Below, in pieces: positions 44,503-53,710 of a DNA stretch of 64,000 nt. The position numbers were made by a program, and so were the translations under genes. The stretch lies in NCBI RefSeq assembly GCF_004153455.1, contig NZ_SDQE01000002.1, positions 62,001-126,000 of the forward strand, read 5' to 3'. The stretch's first letter is position 1. Each line of letters opens with the position of its first letter. The stretch comes from Allopusillimonas ginsengisoli (lineage in GTDB: Bacteria; Pseudomonadota; Gammaproteobacteria; Burkholderiales; Burkholderiaceae_B). A model generated the notes under the pieces. It did no database searches. It was not told the origin of the DNA and worked only from the letters and a program-made list of their open reading frames with translations.

Positions 44503-45399
44503 CTAATTGAGTTGCATCGTTCCGGTAGTAAGCGTGACTGCTGTGCCGCTCACGTGAACGGAAACGCATTCGCCTGATGCCACCACCGCGCGGATAGTTA
44601 ACCGGCTGGGGCGCCCCATGTCGTCGCCCTGGTGAATCAACCACTCTCTCTCGCCGTCAATCAAACCCTGTTTCTCCGCCAACCACCCCGCCAAGGCGAC
44701 AGCAGCGCTGCCAGTGGCGGGATCCTCGAGAATCCCCACGCCCGGGCCAAACATGCGAGCATGCACCACCCTACCGGACTCCCAATCATCCATCCAAAGC
44801 GCGTAAACAGCCGATGCCCAGCACTGCTTTAACTGCGCTGTCCAGATGGATAGGTCTGGAGCGGCTTGGGCAAGATGGGCGCGCGACTTGAGCGGAACCA
44901 AGACGTAAGGCACGCCAGCGCTGTACGCAATAGGATCAAACGCCAATGCGCTGCTGGGCAAGGAAAGGAAAGCACTGCATACATCAGCGGAGGGTGCCGA
45001 GCCTTTGCGCGGGGGTTGAGGGGCCGTGATACGCGCGTGCTGAAGACCTTCGGCGGAGGTAAAGATCTCAGCCTGAACAAGTCCAGACTTGGTTTCAAGA
45101 ATGAGCGTGGATAATCCGTTGGCGTCAGGCTGCGCCGCCAGAAATAGCGCTGTGCCTACAGTCGGGTGGCCGGCAAATGGCAGTTCGACTTTGGGCGTGA
45201 AAATGCGTATCAAAGGTATGGGCGTGTCGCCACGACTGATGATGAAGACAGACTCGCTCAGATTCATTTCCATGGCGATCTGCTGCATGGCTTCGGTCGA
45301 GAGCGCAGCAGCATTGGGAAAGATCGCCAGCGGGTTGCCGCCAAACCGCCGGTCTGTGAATACATCCATGGTAATAAAAGCGAGTTGAGCGATTGACAC
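44503..45399 (-). CDS. PhzF-family isomerase-like protein
   Basis: A 298-residue protein of the PhzF/diaminopimelate-epimerase-like fold. The N-terminus MDVFTDRRFGGNPLAIF is characteristic, as are LPFAGHPTVGTALFL and GVGILEDPATGSAAVAL near the C-terminus. I start at GTG 45399 because GGAG lies 6 bases upstream. Most members have unknown isomerase or hydrolase functions; no phenazine genes are nearby. It probably shares a transcript with the alpha/beta hydrolase gene. Confidence 0.9.
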   Translation of the reverse strand: MSIAQLAFITMDVFTDRRFGGNPLAIFPNAAALSTEAMQQIAMEMNLSESVFIISRGDTPIPLIRIFTPKVELPFAGHPTVGTALFLAAQPDANGLSTLILETKSGLVQAEIFTSAEGLQHARITAPQPPRKGSAPSADVCSAFLSLPSSALAFDPIAYSAGVPYVLVPLKSRAHLAQAAPDLSIWTAQLKQCWASAVYALWMDDWESGRVVHARMFGPGVGILEDPATGSAAVALAGWLAEKQGLIDGEREWLIHQGDDMGRPSRLTIRAVVASGECVSVHVSGTAVTLTTGTMQLN

Positions 45400-45457
45400 A
45401 TCGGGCTCCAATATTGACGTTACTGAATAGATTGTGCTGATCCGGAATAAAGAGAAC

Positions 45458-45592
45458 TCAGCCGCAAAGCATGCTGCCGCTTAGCAGTGGCAAGGCCATT
45501 GAAGGCTGTTGCCAGCGATGCAGAAGATACGCAGCAGCGAGCGCCATGGCGCCGAGCAGGCATACTTGAACAAAAACATTCTTGGGTTTCAT
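45458..45592 (-). CDS. 44-residue membrane peptide coupled to the MFS gene
   Basis: A small reading frame starting MKPKNVFVQVCLLGAMALAA, with one hydrophobic segment (about residues 7-22) and a basic N-terminus, so N-in topology is likely. Its ATG overlaps the MFS stop as ATGA, and GAGG lies 8 bases upstream. Tight coupling suggests a transporter accessory or regulatory peptide. Its reality is inferred from coupling and hydrophobicity only. Confidence 0.5.
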   Translation of the reverse strand: MKPKNVFVQVCLLGAMALAAAYLLHRWQQPSMALPLLSGSMLCG

Positions 45593-46818
45593 GCTGCATG
45601 CCTCAATGCGGTTGCGCTTTCTTGCCTGGGTGCGTCGTTGACGCCAATGTGCAATAACGCGGCGACCAGCCCCACAGCAATCGAGCATTGCCACAACAGG
45701 TCGTAAGAACCATAAGTGTCATAGACGTAACCGCCCAGCCAGACACCGAGAAAGCTGCCAAGCTGATGCCCAAAGAACACAAAACCAAAGAGGGTAGCGA
45801 TATAACGAACGCCAAAAATACGTGCCACCAGGCTATTCGTAAGTGGCGCCGTTCCCAACCACAGAAACCCCATCAGCCCCGCGAACACATAAGTTCCTGC
45901 TGCCGTCACGGGAAATGAAATAAATACCAACATGGCAACGGCACGTATCAAATAAGCATTGGCCAACACGTATTTGATGCGATACATGCCAACAGATATG
46001 CCCGCGCAATACATGCCAAAAACATTGGCCAGTGCGATGCAGGCCAGCGCGGTGGCGGCTTCATGAACAGACAATCCCTGGTCCAGCAGATAGGCAGGCA
46101 TATGGGTGCCGATAAAGGCGAGCTGAAAGCCGCAGGCAAAGAAACCTGTGTTCAGCAGCCAGAACCCTTTGTGTGCAAACGCAGCGCGTAGCGCCATCCA
46201 GAGGCTCGCCTGTTCCTGGGTACAATCGTCGCAGTGCGTCACTTTCTCGCGCAGAAAGATGGCCAATGGAGACAGCACCACCATGGCGATACACAATATG
46301 GCGCTGACGGTGAACCACTGCATGTCATCCAGCAAGGCCTGCACTGCCGGCACCATGCAGAACTGACCCAATCCGCCAATCGCGCCGGCGACGGCCAGCG
46401 CCCAGCCTCGCTCTGCAGGGCGGAAAATTCGGCTCAACGCGCCATAGACCGTGCCAAACGCTGTCCCGGACAAGGCAAGCCCAATCAACACGCCATTGGT
46501 CAGCGCAAAGCCAGCTTCGCTGGCGGCATCGGACATCAAGAATAGTCCCAGTGCGTAGAGCAACAACCCGGCAAAGATCACTTTTGCTGATCCGTAGCGA
46601 TCGGCAAGCATTCCTGTGAATGGCTGGGAAAGTCCCCAGATCAGATTCTGTATGGCGATCGCGAAGCCAAAGGCTTCGCGCGTCCAGTGCTGATCGTTCA
46701 GCACAGGTTGCATGAAAAGCCCCTGCGTATGGCGAACGCCGAGGGTGGCACCCATGATGAGGCCTGCCGCAATCACGATGGTCCAACGGCGAAGCGCAGC
46801 AGTCTGTCGTAATTCCAT
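45589..46818 (-). CDS. major facilitator superfamily transporter
   Basis: A 409-residue MFS protein with about twelve hydrophobic segments. The loop after helix 2 has GMLADRYGSAKVIF, a typical MFS motif A variant, and the second half has a similar region. GGAG lies 5 bases before the ATG. Such proteins in this family (CynX/YbfB/OFA-like) carry carboxylates, cyanate-like ions or drugs; the substrate is not clear. A MocR regulator gene diverges upstream across an AT-rich interval and probably controls it. Confidence 0.9.
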   Translation of the reverse strand: MELRQTAALRRWTIVIAAGLIMGATLGVRHTQGLFMQPVLNDQHWTREAFGFAIAIQNLIWGLSQPFTGMLADRYGSAKVIFAGLLLYALGLFLMSDAASEAGFALTNGVLIGLALSGTAFGTVYGALSRIFRPAERGWALAVAGAIGGLGQFCMVPAVQALLDDMQWFTVSAILCIAMVVLSPLAIFLREKVTHCDDCTQEQASLWMALRAAFAHKGFWLLNTGFFACGFQLAFIGTHMPAYLLDQGLSVHEAATALACIALANVFGMYCAGISVGMYRIKYVLANAYLIRAVAMLVFISFPVTAAGTYVFAGLMGFLWLGTAPLTNSLVARIFGVRYIATLFGFVFFGHQLGSFLGVWLGGYVYDTYGSYDLLWQCSIAVGLVAALLHIGVNDAPRQESATALRHAA

Positions 46819-46873
46819 GTCTGCTCCAGCGCAGGTTTGGGTGCCACCCGGAAAGACAAGGTGGCGAAGACAT

Positions 46874-46944
46874 TTGTATTATCTTATTAAAATATATTCG
46901 ATACAATAATATATAACTAAGAATACAATTATTAGGATTGTATT
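46874..46944. promoter_or_regulatory. ATACAA repeats in AT-rich divergent interval, candidate MocR sites
   Basis: Two direct ATACAA copies (46901-46906 and 46923-46928) are 22 bases apart, about two helical turns. Inverted copies (TTGTAT) flank them at 46874-46879 and 46938-46943; the last pair forms an 8-base perfect dyad (AATACAAT-N7-ATTGTATT). MocR-type regulators often bind direct repeats on one helix face. The interval is far more AT-rich than the surrounding DNA. Confidence 0.5.
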
Positions 46945-47028
46945 TTTTAATTATCACAACCGTATCTGCACCAATTGAATTTGCGAATGAGATAATTGAT
47001 AAGCTTCTTTGCTTAACTGGGGGACGTT

Positions 47029-48381
47029 GTGGCCAGCACTTTGCATACACTCAAACTCGCCGATGTCGAAGGGCCGTTGCATGAGCGGCTTGCCCAGACT
47101 ATCGCGACAGCAATAGAAGACGGGCAACTTGGAAGGGATGAGCGATTGCCGACGCACCGCGAATTGTCTCGCCTGGCGTCGGTATCCATCGGCACCGTCA
47201 CCAAGGCGATCGATCTGCTGAGCGTGAGGGGAATCGTCCGCGGGGAAGTGGGACGCGGCACATTTGTGATGAAATCGCCCTCCTCTGCTCGCGCGGACAT
47301 CGTTGATCTGTCTTTGAACATCCCGCCCCCTGTCGTCACCGAGAGCACGATGAGCGCGGCGAGCGCACGCGCGGCAAGAAGCGTTCTCGGCATACTTAGC
47401 GGAGGACTTTATGATCTTAGGGGGACGCGAGTTCAGCGCGAGATATTCACCCGGTGGTTGGCCGAAAACCGCGTGAGCCTGGACCCTGACGAGATAACCT
47501 TGTGCGTAGGCGCACAACAAGCCATCTACCTATGCTTTGGAGATTTGAAAGCGCGCTCCAACCTCATCGCCTGCGAAGGCGCGACTTTTTCCGGCGCTAT
47601 CGCGGCCGCCGCGAACCTGGGAATGGAATGGCTGCCCGTCGACCACGACGAAGAAGGCATGCTGCCCGACAACCTGGATCATGCGCTGGCAAAGTCCGGA
47701 TGCAAGACAATCTACGCTGTACCCGTGTGCCAGAATCCGCTCGGACTCGAAGTCGGCCTGGAAAGGCGCCAGGATATCCTCAAGGTCGCGGAGAAGCACG
47801 ATGCCTATATTGTCGAAGACGACATCTACGGTATTTATGCTGCCAAGAAAAGTCCAACCTATAAAGCGCTAGCTCCCTCGCGGGTCTACTACCTGACCAG
47901 CCTGTCCAAATGCCTGACACCGCTCTTGCGCGCGGGCCTGCTTGCGCCGCCGGCTGATCGCCTCGGCAGCCTGTGCAGTGCGTTGCGGGCGCAGGCATTT
48001 GGCGCGGCACCTGTCGCATCGGAACTGGCTTGCGCGCTGATTGAGATGGGCGCTCACCGCCAGGCTGCGGACGACCTGACAAAAGAAGCGAAAATCAGGA
48101 CCAGGATGGCGCTGGAAATTCTGCGACTTCCCAGCGTGCCCATGCCTGCCGGTTCGCCGCATCTATGGCTGCCCATGAAGGCTATGGCGGCTGAGAAACT
48201 CGCCAGACGGGCAGGCGAACAAGGTATTCGAATCACTCCACCAGATGCGTGTTCGATTGGCAGTGCAAAGTCTAGCGGAGTGCGCCTGAGCATCATGGCG
48301 CCGCCGAATCGCTACGATATGGAAGACGCGCTTCGCCGCCTGGTGAGACTCATGGACGATCCTGAGGAGGTTGTGGTGTAA
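47029..48381 (+). CDS. MocR-type regulator (GntR helix-turn-helix fused to aminotransferase fold)
   Basis: A 450-residue protein with an N-terminal GntR winged helix (RLPTHRELSRLASVSIGTV) and a class I aminotransferase-like domain whose PLP lysine lies in SLSKCLTPLLRAG. The start is GTG after GGGGGACGTT. MocR proteins sense PLP or an amino compound through the aminotransferase fold. It diverges from the MFS gene and most likely regulates it, using the ATACAA repeats between. Confidence 0.92.
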   Translation: MASTLHTLKLADVEGPLHERLAQTIATAIEDGQLGRDERLPTHRELSRLASVSIGTVTKAIDLLSVRGIVRGEVGRGTFVMKSPSSARADIVDLSLNIPPPVVTESTMSAASARAARSVLGILSGGLYDLRGTRVQREIFTRWLAENRVSLDPDEITLCVGAQQAIYLCFGDLKARSNLIACEGATFSGAIAAAANLGMEWLPVDHDEEGMLPDNLDHALAKSGCKTIYAVPVCQNPLGLEVGLERRQDILKVAEKHDAYIVEDDIYGIYAAKKSPTYKALAPSRVYYLTSLSKCLTPLLRAGLLAPPADRLGSLCSALRAQAFGAAPVASELACALIEMGAHRQAADDLTKEAKIRTRMALEILRLPSVPMPAGSPHLWLPMKAMAAEKLARRAGEQGIRITPPDACSIGSAKSSGVRLSIMAPPNRYDMEDALRRLVRLMDDPEEVVV

Positions 48382-48578
48382 CCGAATTTGGACATGCCAA
48401 CTGCGATACGCGCAACGACGTGTAAACCCTGCTTACGAATCGACCGCTTGCCCCATATTGAACGGCATCGTGCACGGCCTTACACTAAGCCGGCCTTGGT
48501 TCCAGATGCAGCGGCAATTGAGGCGACGCCACTCAGATACAGCATTGCATCAATAACATCAACGAATTCGGAGCCAGC

Positions 48579-49007
48579 ATGGAAACCCTGGAACTGCATC
48601 GCGGTCGTTTAATCGACCATATACAACTTGTCGTTCAAGACCTAGAAGCCAGCCGGGCATTCTATGAAGCCATCTTCGATACCCTGCATATACCCATGGG
48701 GGGAAGTGGCGAAGGCTACTTTTGGGCGGACGAGCTTTTTGTATCAAGCCCGGACAGCGCAGCCTCCGCTGGCGAACTGACAGGCCGCCATCACCTGGCC
48801 TTCCAGGCCAAAGACCCAGCCATGGTCGATGCCTTCCACAAGACGGCTCTGGCCAACGGCGGCCAGGACAATGGCGCGCCCGGATTCCGTGACTACCACC
48901 CAGGCTACTACGGCGCCTTTGTGCTGGATCCCGACGGCAACAATATCGAAGCGGTCTACCATGGCGAGGCCGTGCGCAGCGCGCCATCGGTGAAGGTTAC
49001 GTTCTAG
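48579..49007 (+). CDS. VOC-family (glyoxalase-like) protein
   Basis: A 142-residue vicinal-oxygen-chelate protein. Two beta-alpha-beta-beta-beta modules are visible: LIDHIQLVVQDLEASRAFYE and HHLAFQAKDP, ending with FVLDPDGNNIEAVYH, the usual metal-ligand glutamate strand. GGAG lies 5 bases upstream. Possible roles include lyase, dioxygenase or binding protein; the substrate is unknown. The 197 bases between it and the MocR gene hold no gene I can support. Confidence 0.88.
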   Translation: METLELHRGRLIDHIQLVVQDLEASRAFYEAIFDTLHIPMGGSGEGYFWADELFVSSPDSAASAGELTGRHHLAFQAKDPAMVDAFHKTALANGGQDNGAPGFRDYHPGYYGAFVLDPDGNNIEAVYHGEAVRSAPSVKVTF

Positions 49008-49012
49008 CGGTC

Positions 49013-49034
49013 GAGCTTGGCGGTCCCCAAGCTC
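49013..49034. terminator. 8-bp stem-loop between convergent genes
   Basis: GAGCTTGG and CCAAGCTC with a six-base loop lie between the VOC stop and the Bug stop, overlapping the latter. No T-tract follows on either strand, so termination is possible but not certain. Confidence 0.35.
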
Positions 49035-50010
49035 AGTTCGTATCGAGACTCTTAATGACAGGCGCCCACGTATCAATGGTGCCTTGTATGTATTGGGTGA
49101 ACTCGCTGGCGTTCTTGTAATCCACCTTCAGACCAAACTGATCGGTGCACTGCTGGAACGCCTCGCTATCAATAGCATCCTTGAAGGCGTCATCTATTTT
49201 CGCGACAACTGCGGGATCCATGCCCTTTGGGCCGACCAGCCCGAGAATACTCGGCGCAACCAACTGATACCCCTCTTCAACCAGGGTTGGCGCGTCTTCA
49301 AATCCTGCCATACGATCCTCGGTGAATACATTCAGGAGTCGCAGTCGGCCATCACGCACATAAGGCACCCACTCCGCCGTCTGCGCCATGACTTCCACAT
49401 CGCCTCTGATCAAGGCAGTGGATGCCTCGATACCGCTCTTGTAAGGAACGTGCGTCCACTTTGCACCGACCTCCTCGCCGAGCTTTTCCATGGTCAGATG
49501 CTGGGGCGTTCCCACGCCTGCGGTACTAAAAGCGATTTTCCCGGGTTCCTTCTTCGCAACTTCGATAATGTCGCTCAGTGACTTGAGGGTGGAGTCCTGC
49601 CTCACCAGCAGGCCAACCTGATACTGCGCAACCATGGCGATAGGCGTCAGGTCCTTCTGAACGTCGTAATCGATATTGGGCACAAGATAGGGGTTCAGCA
49701 CGGCGCCAGTGGACAACGCTGCGATGCTATAGCCATCGGGCTTCTGGCGCACGATGTATCCAATCGAAAGCGACGAGCCTGCGCCGGGCTTGTTTTCGAC
49801 AACAATGCTTTGACCCAGCTTTTTGCTGGCTGTGACGGCAAGCGCCCGAAAACACATATCGGTACCCCCTCCTGCACCGTAGCCCACCACCAATTGTATG
49901 GGTTGCGCGGGATATTCAGCTGCATAGGCGCCGCCGCATGTTAGCGCCAAACCCAGCGCTGCCACAGTCACCCGCAGTTTACCCACCTGACCGACGTAAC
50001 GTGCTTTCAT
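49033..50010 (-). CDS. Bug-family (TctC-like) periplasmic solute receptor
   Basis: A 325-residue Bug receptor. GGAG lies 8 bases before the ATG at 50010, and the signal peptide ends near AYAAEYPA. The ligand motifs are LVVGYGAGGGTD and ENKPGAGSSLS, slightly divergent from the family. It diverges from the SDR-cyclase-CoA ligase genes and probably serves them. Confidence 0.93.
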   Translation of the reverse strand: MKARYVGQVGKLRVTVAALGLALTCGGAYAAEYPAQPIQLVVGYGAGGGTDMCFRALAVTASKKLGQSIVVENKPGAGSSLSIGYIVRQKPDGYSIAALSTGAVLNPYLVPNIDYDVQKDLTPIAMVAQYQVGLLVRQDSTLKSLSDIIEVAKKEPGKIAFSTAGVGTPQHLTMEKLGEEVGAKWTHVPYKSGIEASTALIRGDVEVMAQTAEWVPYVRDGRLRLLNVFTEDRMAGFEDAPTLVEEGYQLVAPSILGLVGPKGMDPAVVAKIDDAFKDAIDSEAFQQCTDQFGLKVDYKNASEFTQYIQGTIDTWAPVIKSLDTN

Positions 50011-50060
50011 AGCTATGTCTCCTTTTCCGCTGATATTGCGGTTATAGTTAATGGTCAAAC

Positions 50061-50076
50061 GTCTAGCTTTATAGAC
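50061..50076. promoter_or_regulatory. GTCTA-N6-TAGAC dyad, candidate HutC-type operator
   Basis: Five-base perfect arms in the divergent interval between the Bug gene (50010) and the SDR gene (50188). GTCTA/TAGAC halves resemble the GTnTAnAC pattern of many HutC-subfamily GntR operators. The HutC-type regulator encoded at 53711-54463 is the likely partner. Confidence 0.45.
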
Positions 50077-50187
50077 TATTATGCGTTAGATTTCGTTCTC
50101 CGTCATCAAGACGTACGCATATCGCGCGAGATCGATAGCGTTTTGCTTAGTTCGCCTCTGTTTTCCTTTCCATAAAGAGTGCCCATC

Positions 50188-50910
50188 ATGCAAGAAAAAC
50201 TGAAAGTGCTCGTCACCGGCGCCAGCCGAGGCATTGGTCGCGGCATATGCGAACGGCTCGCTGCTGATCACTACGAAGTGATCGGCATCGCCAGAACCCG
50301 GCCAGATGACTGGCCCGAACAGCTCGCCTTCCATAGCGCCGACCTATCCAACCCCGACGCCATCAAAAAGGTGTTGGCGCGCGTTACTGACACCGGACCC
50401 TGCTACGGTTTGGTCAACAATGTGGGCTTCGTTCCGACGGGCACGCTGGAACAGGTTGACATGCACGACCTGCAACGCGCCGTGGCACTTAACATTGAAG
50501 TAAGCATTCTGTGCGCCCAGGCCCTGTTGCCGGGCATGAAGGCGCTCGGCATGGGGCGCATCATCAACATCAGCTCTCGCGCAGCGCTGGGAAAACAAGG
50601 CCGCACGCTGTATAGCATGGCCAAAGCGGGCCTTATCGGCATGACTCGGACATGGGCGCTTGAGCTGGCCGAGCATGGGATTACCGTCAATGTAATCGCA
50701 CCCGGCCCTATTGCCACGGAATTCTTCCAGGAAGTCAACGATGCACAGAGCGCCAGCACGCAAAAACTGCTGCAAGGCATTCCCGTGGGGCGGATCGGCC
50801 AGCCGCAGGATGTTGCACATGCCGCAGCCTACTTCATCGATCCACGCTGCGGTTTTGTAACCGGACAGACGCATTACGTCTGTGGCGGCATCACGATCGG
50901 CGCGGCCTGA
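50188..50910 (+). CDS. short-chain dehydrogenase/reductase
   Basis: A 240-residue SDR. The cofactor motif is VTGASRGIGRGI, then NNVGF, NISSRAALG and the catalytic YSMAKAG (YxxxK). The ATG at 50188 follows AAAGAG by 8 bases. It leads a group of cyclase-family and acyl-CoA ligase genes and probably oxidises or reduces a hydroxy/keto group in their shared pathway. Confidence 0.9.
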   Translation: MQEKLKVLVTGASRGIGRGICERLAADHYEVIGIARTRPDDWPEQLAFHSADLSNPDAIKKVLARVTDTGPCYGLVNNVGFVPTGTLEQVDMHDLQRAVALNIEVSILCAQALLPGMKALGMGRIINISSRAALGKQGRTLYSMAKAGLIGMTRTWALELAEHGITVNVIAPGPIATEFFQEVNDAQSASTQKLLQGIPVGRIGQPQDVAHAAAYFIDPRCGFVTGQTHYVCGGITIGAA

Positions 50911-51001
50911 GCGCCAGCCCACGCCGCTCGCCACAGATTCGCATCCGGACCCATCCATATACGTGCATGAACACATGTACGAACACTGCTCAGGAGACAT
51001 A

Positions 51002-52042
51002 GTGAAACGCTGGACACATCGCCCGGAGGGCGCAAACTGGGGGGATTTCGGTGCCGATGATCAACTCGGCCGTGTCAACCTGCTCACGCATGAACAGGTG
51101 CTCAAGGGAATCCGCGAGGTTCGGGAAGGAAAGGTATTCTGTCTTTCGTTGCCACTCGATCTGCCGGGCGGGATGGCGCTGAACCCTCGTCGCAAACCGC
51201 CTCAGTTGTCTGCTACCGAGCGCGATGGCATCCCGTATATGAACTTTCCCATGGCAAACCTTGATGCGACCTCCATCGATGTGCTCAGCGACGACCAGGT
51301 GACGCTGTCATTGCAATACTCCACACAGTGGGACGCGCTGGCGCACATAGGCGCCCATTTCGATGTGGACGGCAACGGCCAGGAGCGCAAAGTCTATTAC
51401 AACGGCTACCGTGCCGGAGAAGATGTGCTCGACGGATCAGGACACCCTCACCAGGATGGTCACTGCGGCGGCGGGCACGGCTTCGGCGCAAAGAAACTGG
51501 GCATAGAAAACTTCGCCATGAAAGGAATGCAGGGCCGTGGCGTTCTGGTGGATTTCGTCCGCCACTTTGGTCACGGCCGAACCTTGATTGGCTACAAGGA
51601 ACTCGCCGACGTAATGGCGGCTGACGGCGTGCAGGTGGAGCCGGGCGATATGCTGGTGCTGCGCACCGGATTTGCGGAAACTGTGGTGGAAATGGACGGC
51701 AAGCCTGATGCAGAAGCTTTGCATCAGGCGGGGGCTGTTCTGAATGGTGCCGATGCGAAACTGCTCGACTGGATTACGCAAAGCGGGATCGTCGCTATCT
51801 GCGCCGACAACTATGCAGTCGAAGCTTACCCCGCGCTCAGCCAAGGGGACAGAAAATCGCTGCTGCCCTTGCATCACCACTGCCTGTTCAAGCTAGGGTT
51901 GCCACTGGCAGAGCTTTGGTACTTGCGCGATCTGGCGCAATGGCTGGAGGACAACCAGCGCAATCGCTTCCTGCTGACAGCACCGCCGCTTCGACTTCCA
52001 GGTGCCGTCGGCTCTCCCGTAACGCCCATTGCAACGGTGTAA
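51002..52042 (+). CDS. cyclase-family hydrolase (PF04199 type)
   Basis: A 346-residue protein of the putative cyclase/kynurenine-formamidase-like superfamily, but longer than bacterial kynurenine formamidase (about 210 residues). The metal-site region is WDALAHIGAHFD, and GRGVLVDFVRHFG and GDMLVLRTGF follow. I choose GTG 51002 because GGAG lies 5 bases upstream. Relatives include hydrolases of cyclic or N-formyl amides and isatin hydrolase. Here it sits between an SDR and a CoA ligase gene. Confidence 0.85.
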   Translation: MKRWTHRPEGANWGDFGADDQLGRVNLLTHEQVLKGIREVREGKVFCLSLPLDLPGGMALNPRRKPPQLSATERDGIPYMNFPMANLDATSIDVLSDDQVTLSLQYSTQWDALAHIGAHFDVDGNGQERKVYYNGYRAGEDVLDGSGHPHQDGHCGGGHGFGAKKLGIENFAMKGMQGRGVLVDFVRHFGHGRTLIGYKELADVMAADGVQVEPGDMLVLRTGFAETVVEMDGKPDAEALHQAGAVLNGADAKLLDWITQSGIVAICADNYAVEAYPALSQGDRKSLLPLHHHCLFKLGLPLAELWYLRDLAQWLEDNQRNRFLLTAPPLRLPGAVGSPVTPIATV

Positions 52043-52051
52043 GGTGGATTC

Positions 52052-53644
52052 ATGAATTTTTCCGCGCTGCTAACACGGCATGCATCCGAGCGGCCTGACG
52101 CGATCGCCCTGTACGACATTGACCAAGCTGTCAGCTATGCCGAACTCCAACGTGAAACCCTGCGTATTGCCGCGCTGCTGCACGAAAGAGGTGCACGGCC
52201 TGGAGACAGGCTAGCGCTATGGCTGCCCAACTGCACCGCGTGGCTGGCCATATTCCTCGCCTGCGCCCGCTTGGGCATCACTGTGGTATCGATGAACACC
52301 CGATTCCGCAGTCAAGAAGTAGGTGATCTGATCTCTCGAGGAGAGTGCCGTTGGCTTGCCATGTGGCCGGCTTTCAAGGGGCTGCCGTTCGCACAGATTC
52401 TCCGGCATGTGGACGCTTCGTTGCTGAGCGCACTTCAGGGCGTATTGGTAGTCGGGGAAAAGCCCTGCACGGAACCAGTGGTGGGCACTGCCATGTTCGA
52501 CTATGACAGCGTGCCCGCGTCCCCACTGCCCGACACCGTGCCCGAAGCTGCGGGAGGCTGCCACGCTTTGGTCTATACAACCTCCGGCACAACATCGCAG
52601 CCCAAACTGGTCGTCCATGATCAGGAAACGTTGGTCGCACACGGTGCGAATGTGGCGCAGGTTCACGGTGTCGTTCCCGGTGACGCCATTCTCATGGGCG
52701 CACCCTTCTGCGGCGCCTTCGGCTTCTCGTCCGCACTCGCCGGCCTGGCAGCAGGTGCCGCGCTCATCTCTGCGCCAGTTCTGGATCCCAAGGAATGCGC
52801 ACGACAGATCAAGCGTTACCGGGCCACCCACACCTTTGCCAATAACGAATTGCTGGATCGCATCCTCCATGCGGTGAACGATGAGCCCAATCCGTTTCCA
52901 TTGCTGCGGATAGCCGGGTTTGCCAGTTTCGCGCCTTCGCTGGGCGACTTGCCAGCGCGTGCGGAGAAAACCGGAATCACGCTGGTGGGGCTATATGGGT
53001 CCAGTGAATTGCAAGCACTGGTGGCGGCACAACCGCACGATGCGCCATTGAACGAACGACAGCTTGCAGGGGGAAAGCTGGCCGCCCCAGAAGCACGGGT
53101 ACGCGCGCGCGACACACACTCTGGCATCATCCTTCCTCACGGTGAAGTTGGCGAAATAGAAATCAAAGCGCCGAGCCTGATGAAAGGGTATCTGCACAAC
53201 GAGGACGCGACACGCGAGGCGATCGATGCAGAAGGATACTTCCGGACGGGCGACCTCGGGCATACCGTCGATGAGCAATCTTTCATCTTCCATGCCCGCA
53301 AGGGGGATTTTCTGCGCTTGAGTGGTTTTCTTGTAAACCCGGTTGAAATGGAACAGTTTATCGAGACTTTGACGGGTGTGGCCGCCTGCCAGGTCGTCGG
53401 CGTTGTCCATGAAGGCAAAACAGTACCCGTAGCATTCGTTATCGCCGAAACAAACGCAACGCTGACAGAACAGCTTATCATCGGTCAGTGCAGGACGAGC
53501 CTGGCCCAATTCAAAGTTCCGGTTCGCGCGGCAGTCATAGCCGCCTTTCCCGTTGTTGAAAGCGCCAACTCGAATAAAATCCAGCGGAGTGAGCTCCAGA
53601 AAATGGCGCTTGCGCTCCTTGGGCAGGCCTGCCCGGATGAATAG
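52052..53644 (+). CDS. AMP-forming acyl-CoA ligase
   Basis: A 530-residue ANL-superfamily ligase. The ATP P-loop is TTSGTTSQPK; GLYGSSEL, GYFRTGDLG and the C-terminal lysine region (ANSNKIQRSEL) are in the right order. It activates a carboxylate with ATP and CoA. AAGGTGG precedes the ATG, and it starts 9 bases after the cyclase stop. The substrate is probably an aromatic or branched carboxylate from the upstream enzymes. Confidence 0.92.
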   Translation: MNFSALLTRHASERPDAIALYDIDQAVSYAELQRETLRIAALLHERGARPGDRLALWLPNCTAWLAIFLACARLGITVVSMNTRFRSQEVGDLISRGECRWLAMWPAFKGLPFAQILRHVDASLLSALQGVLVVGEKPCTEPVVGTAMFDYDSVPASPLPDTVPEAAGGCHALVYTTSGTTSQPKLVVHDQETLVAHGANVAQVHGVVPGDAILMGAPFCGAFGFSSALAGLAAGAALISAPVLDPKECARQIKRYRATHTFANNELLDRILHAVNDEPNPFPLLRIAGFASFAPSLGDLPARAEKTGITLVGLYGSSELQALVAAQPHDAPLNERQLAGGKLAAPEARVRARDTHSGIILPHGEVGEIEIKAPSLMKGYLHNEDATREAIDAEGYFRTGDLGHTVDEQSFIFHARKGDFLRLSGFLVNPVEMEQFIETLTGVAACQVVGVVHEGKTVPVAFVIAETNATLTEQLIIGQCRTSLAQFKVPVRAAVIAAFPVVESANSNKIQRSELQKMALALLGQACPDE

Positions 53645-53710
53645 GTCAACAGATGAGGCACGCCACGCTTGCCACTACGATTAAGCGCCGCCACCTCAGG
53701 AAGCATGAAG

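Noticed and set aside
51002-52042. Kynurenine formamidase feeding the 3-hydroxyanthranilate operon
   Set aside because: The protein is much longer than KynB, lies in a different regulated group, and no kynureninase or kynurenine monooxygenase gene is present.
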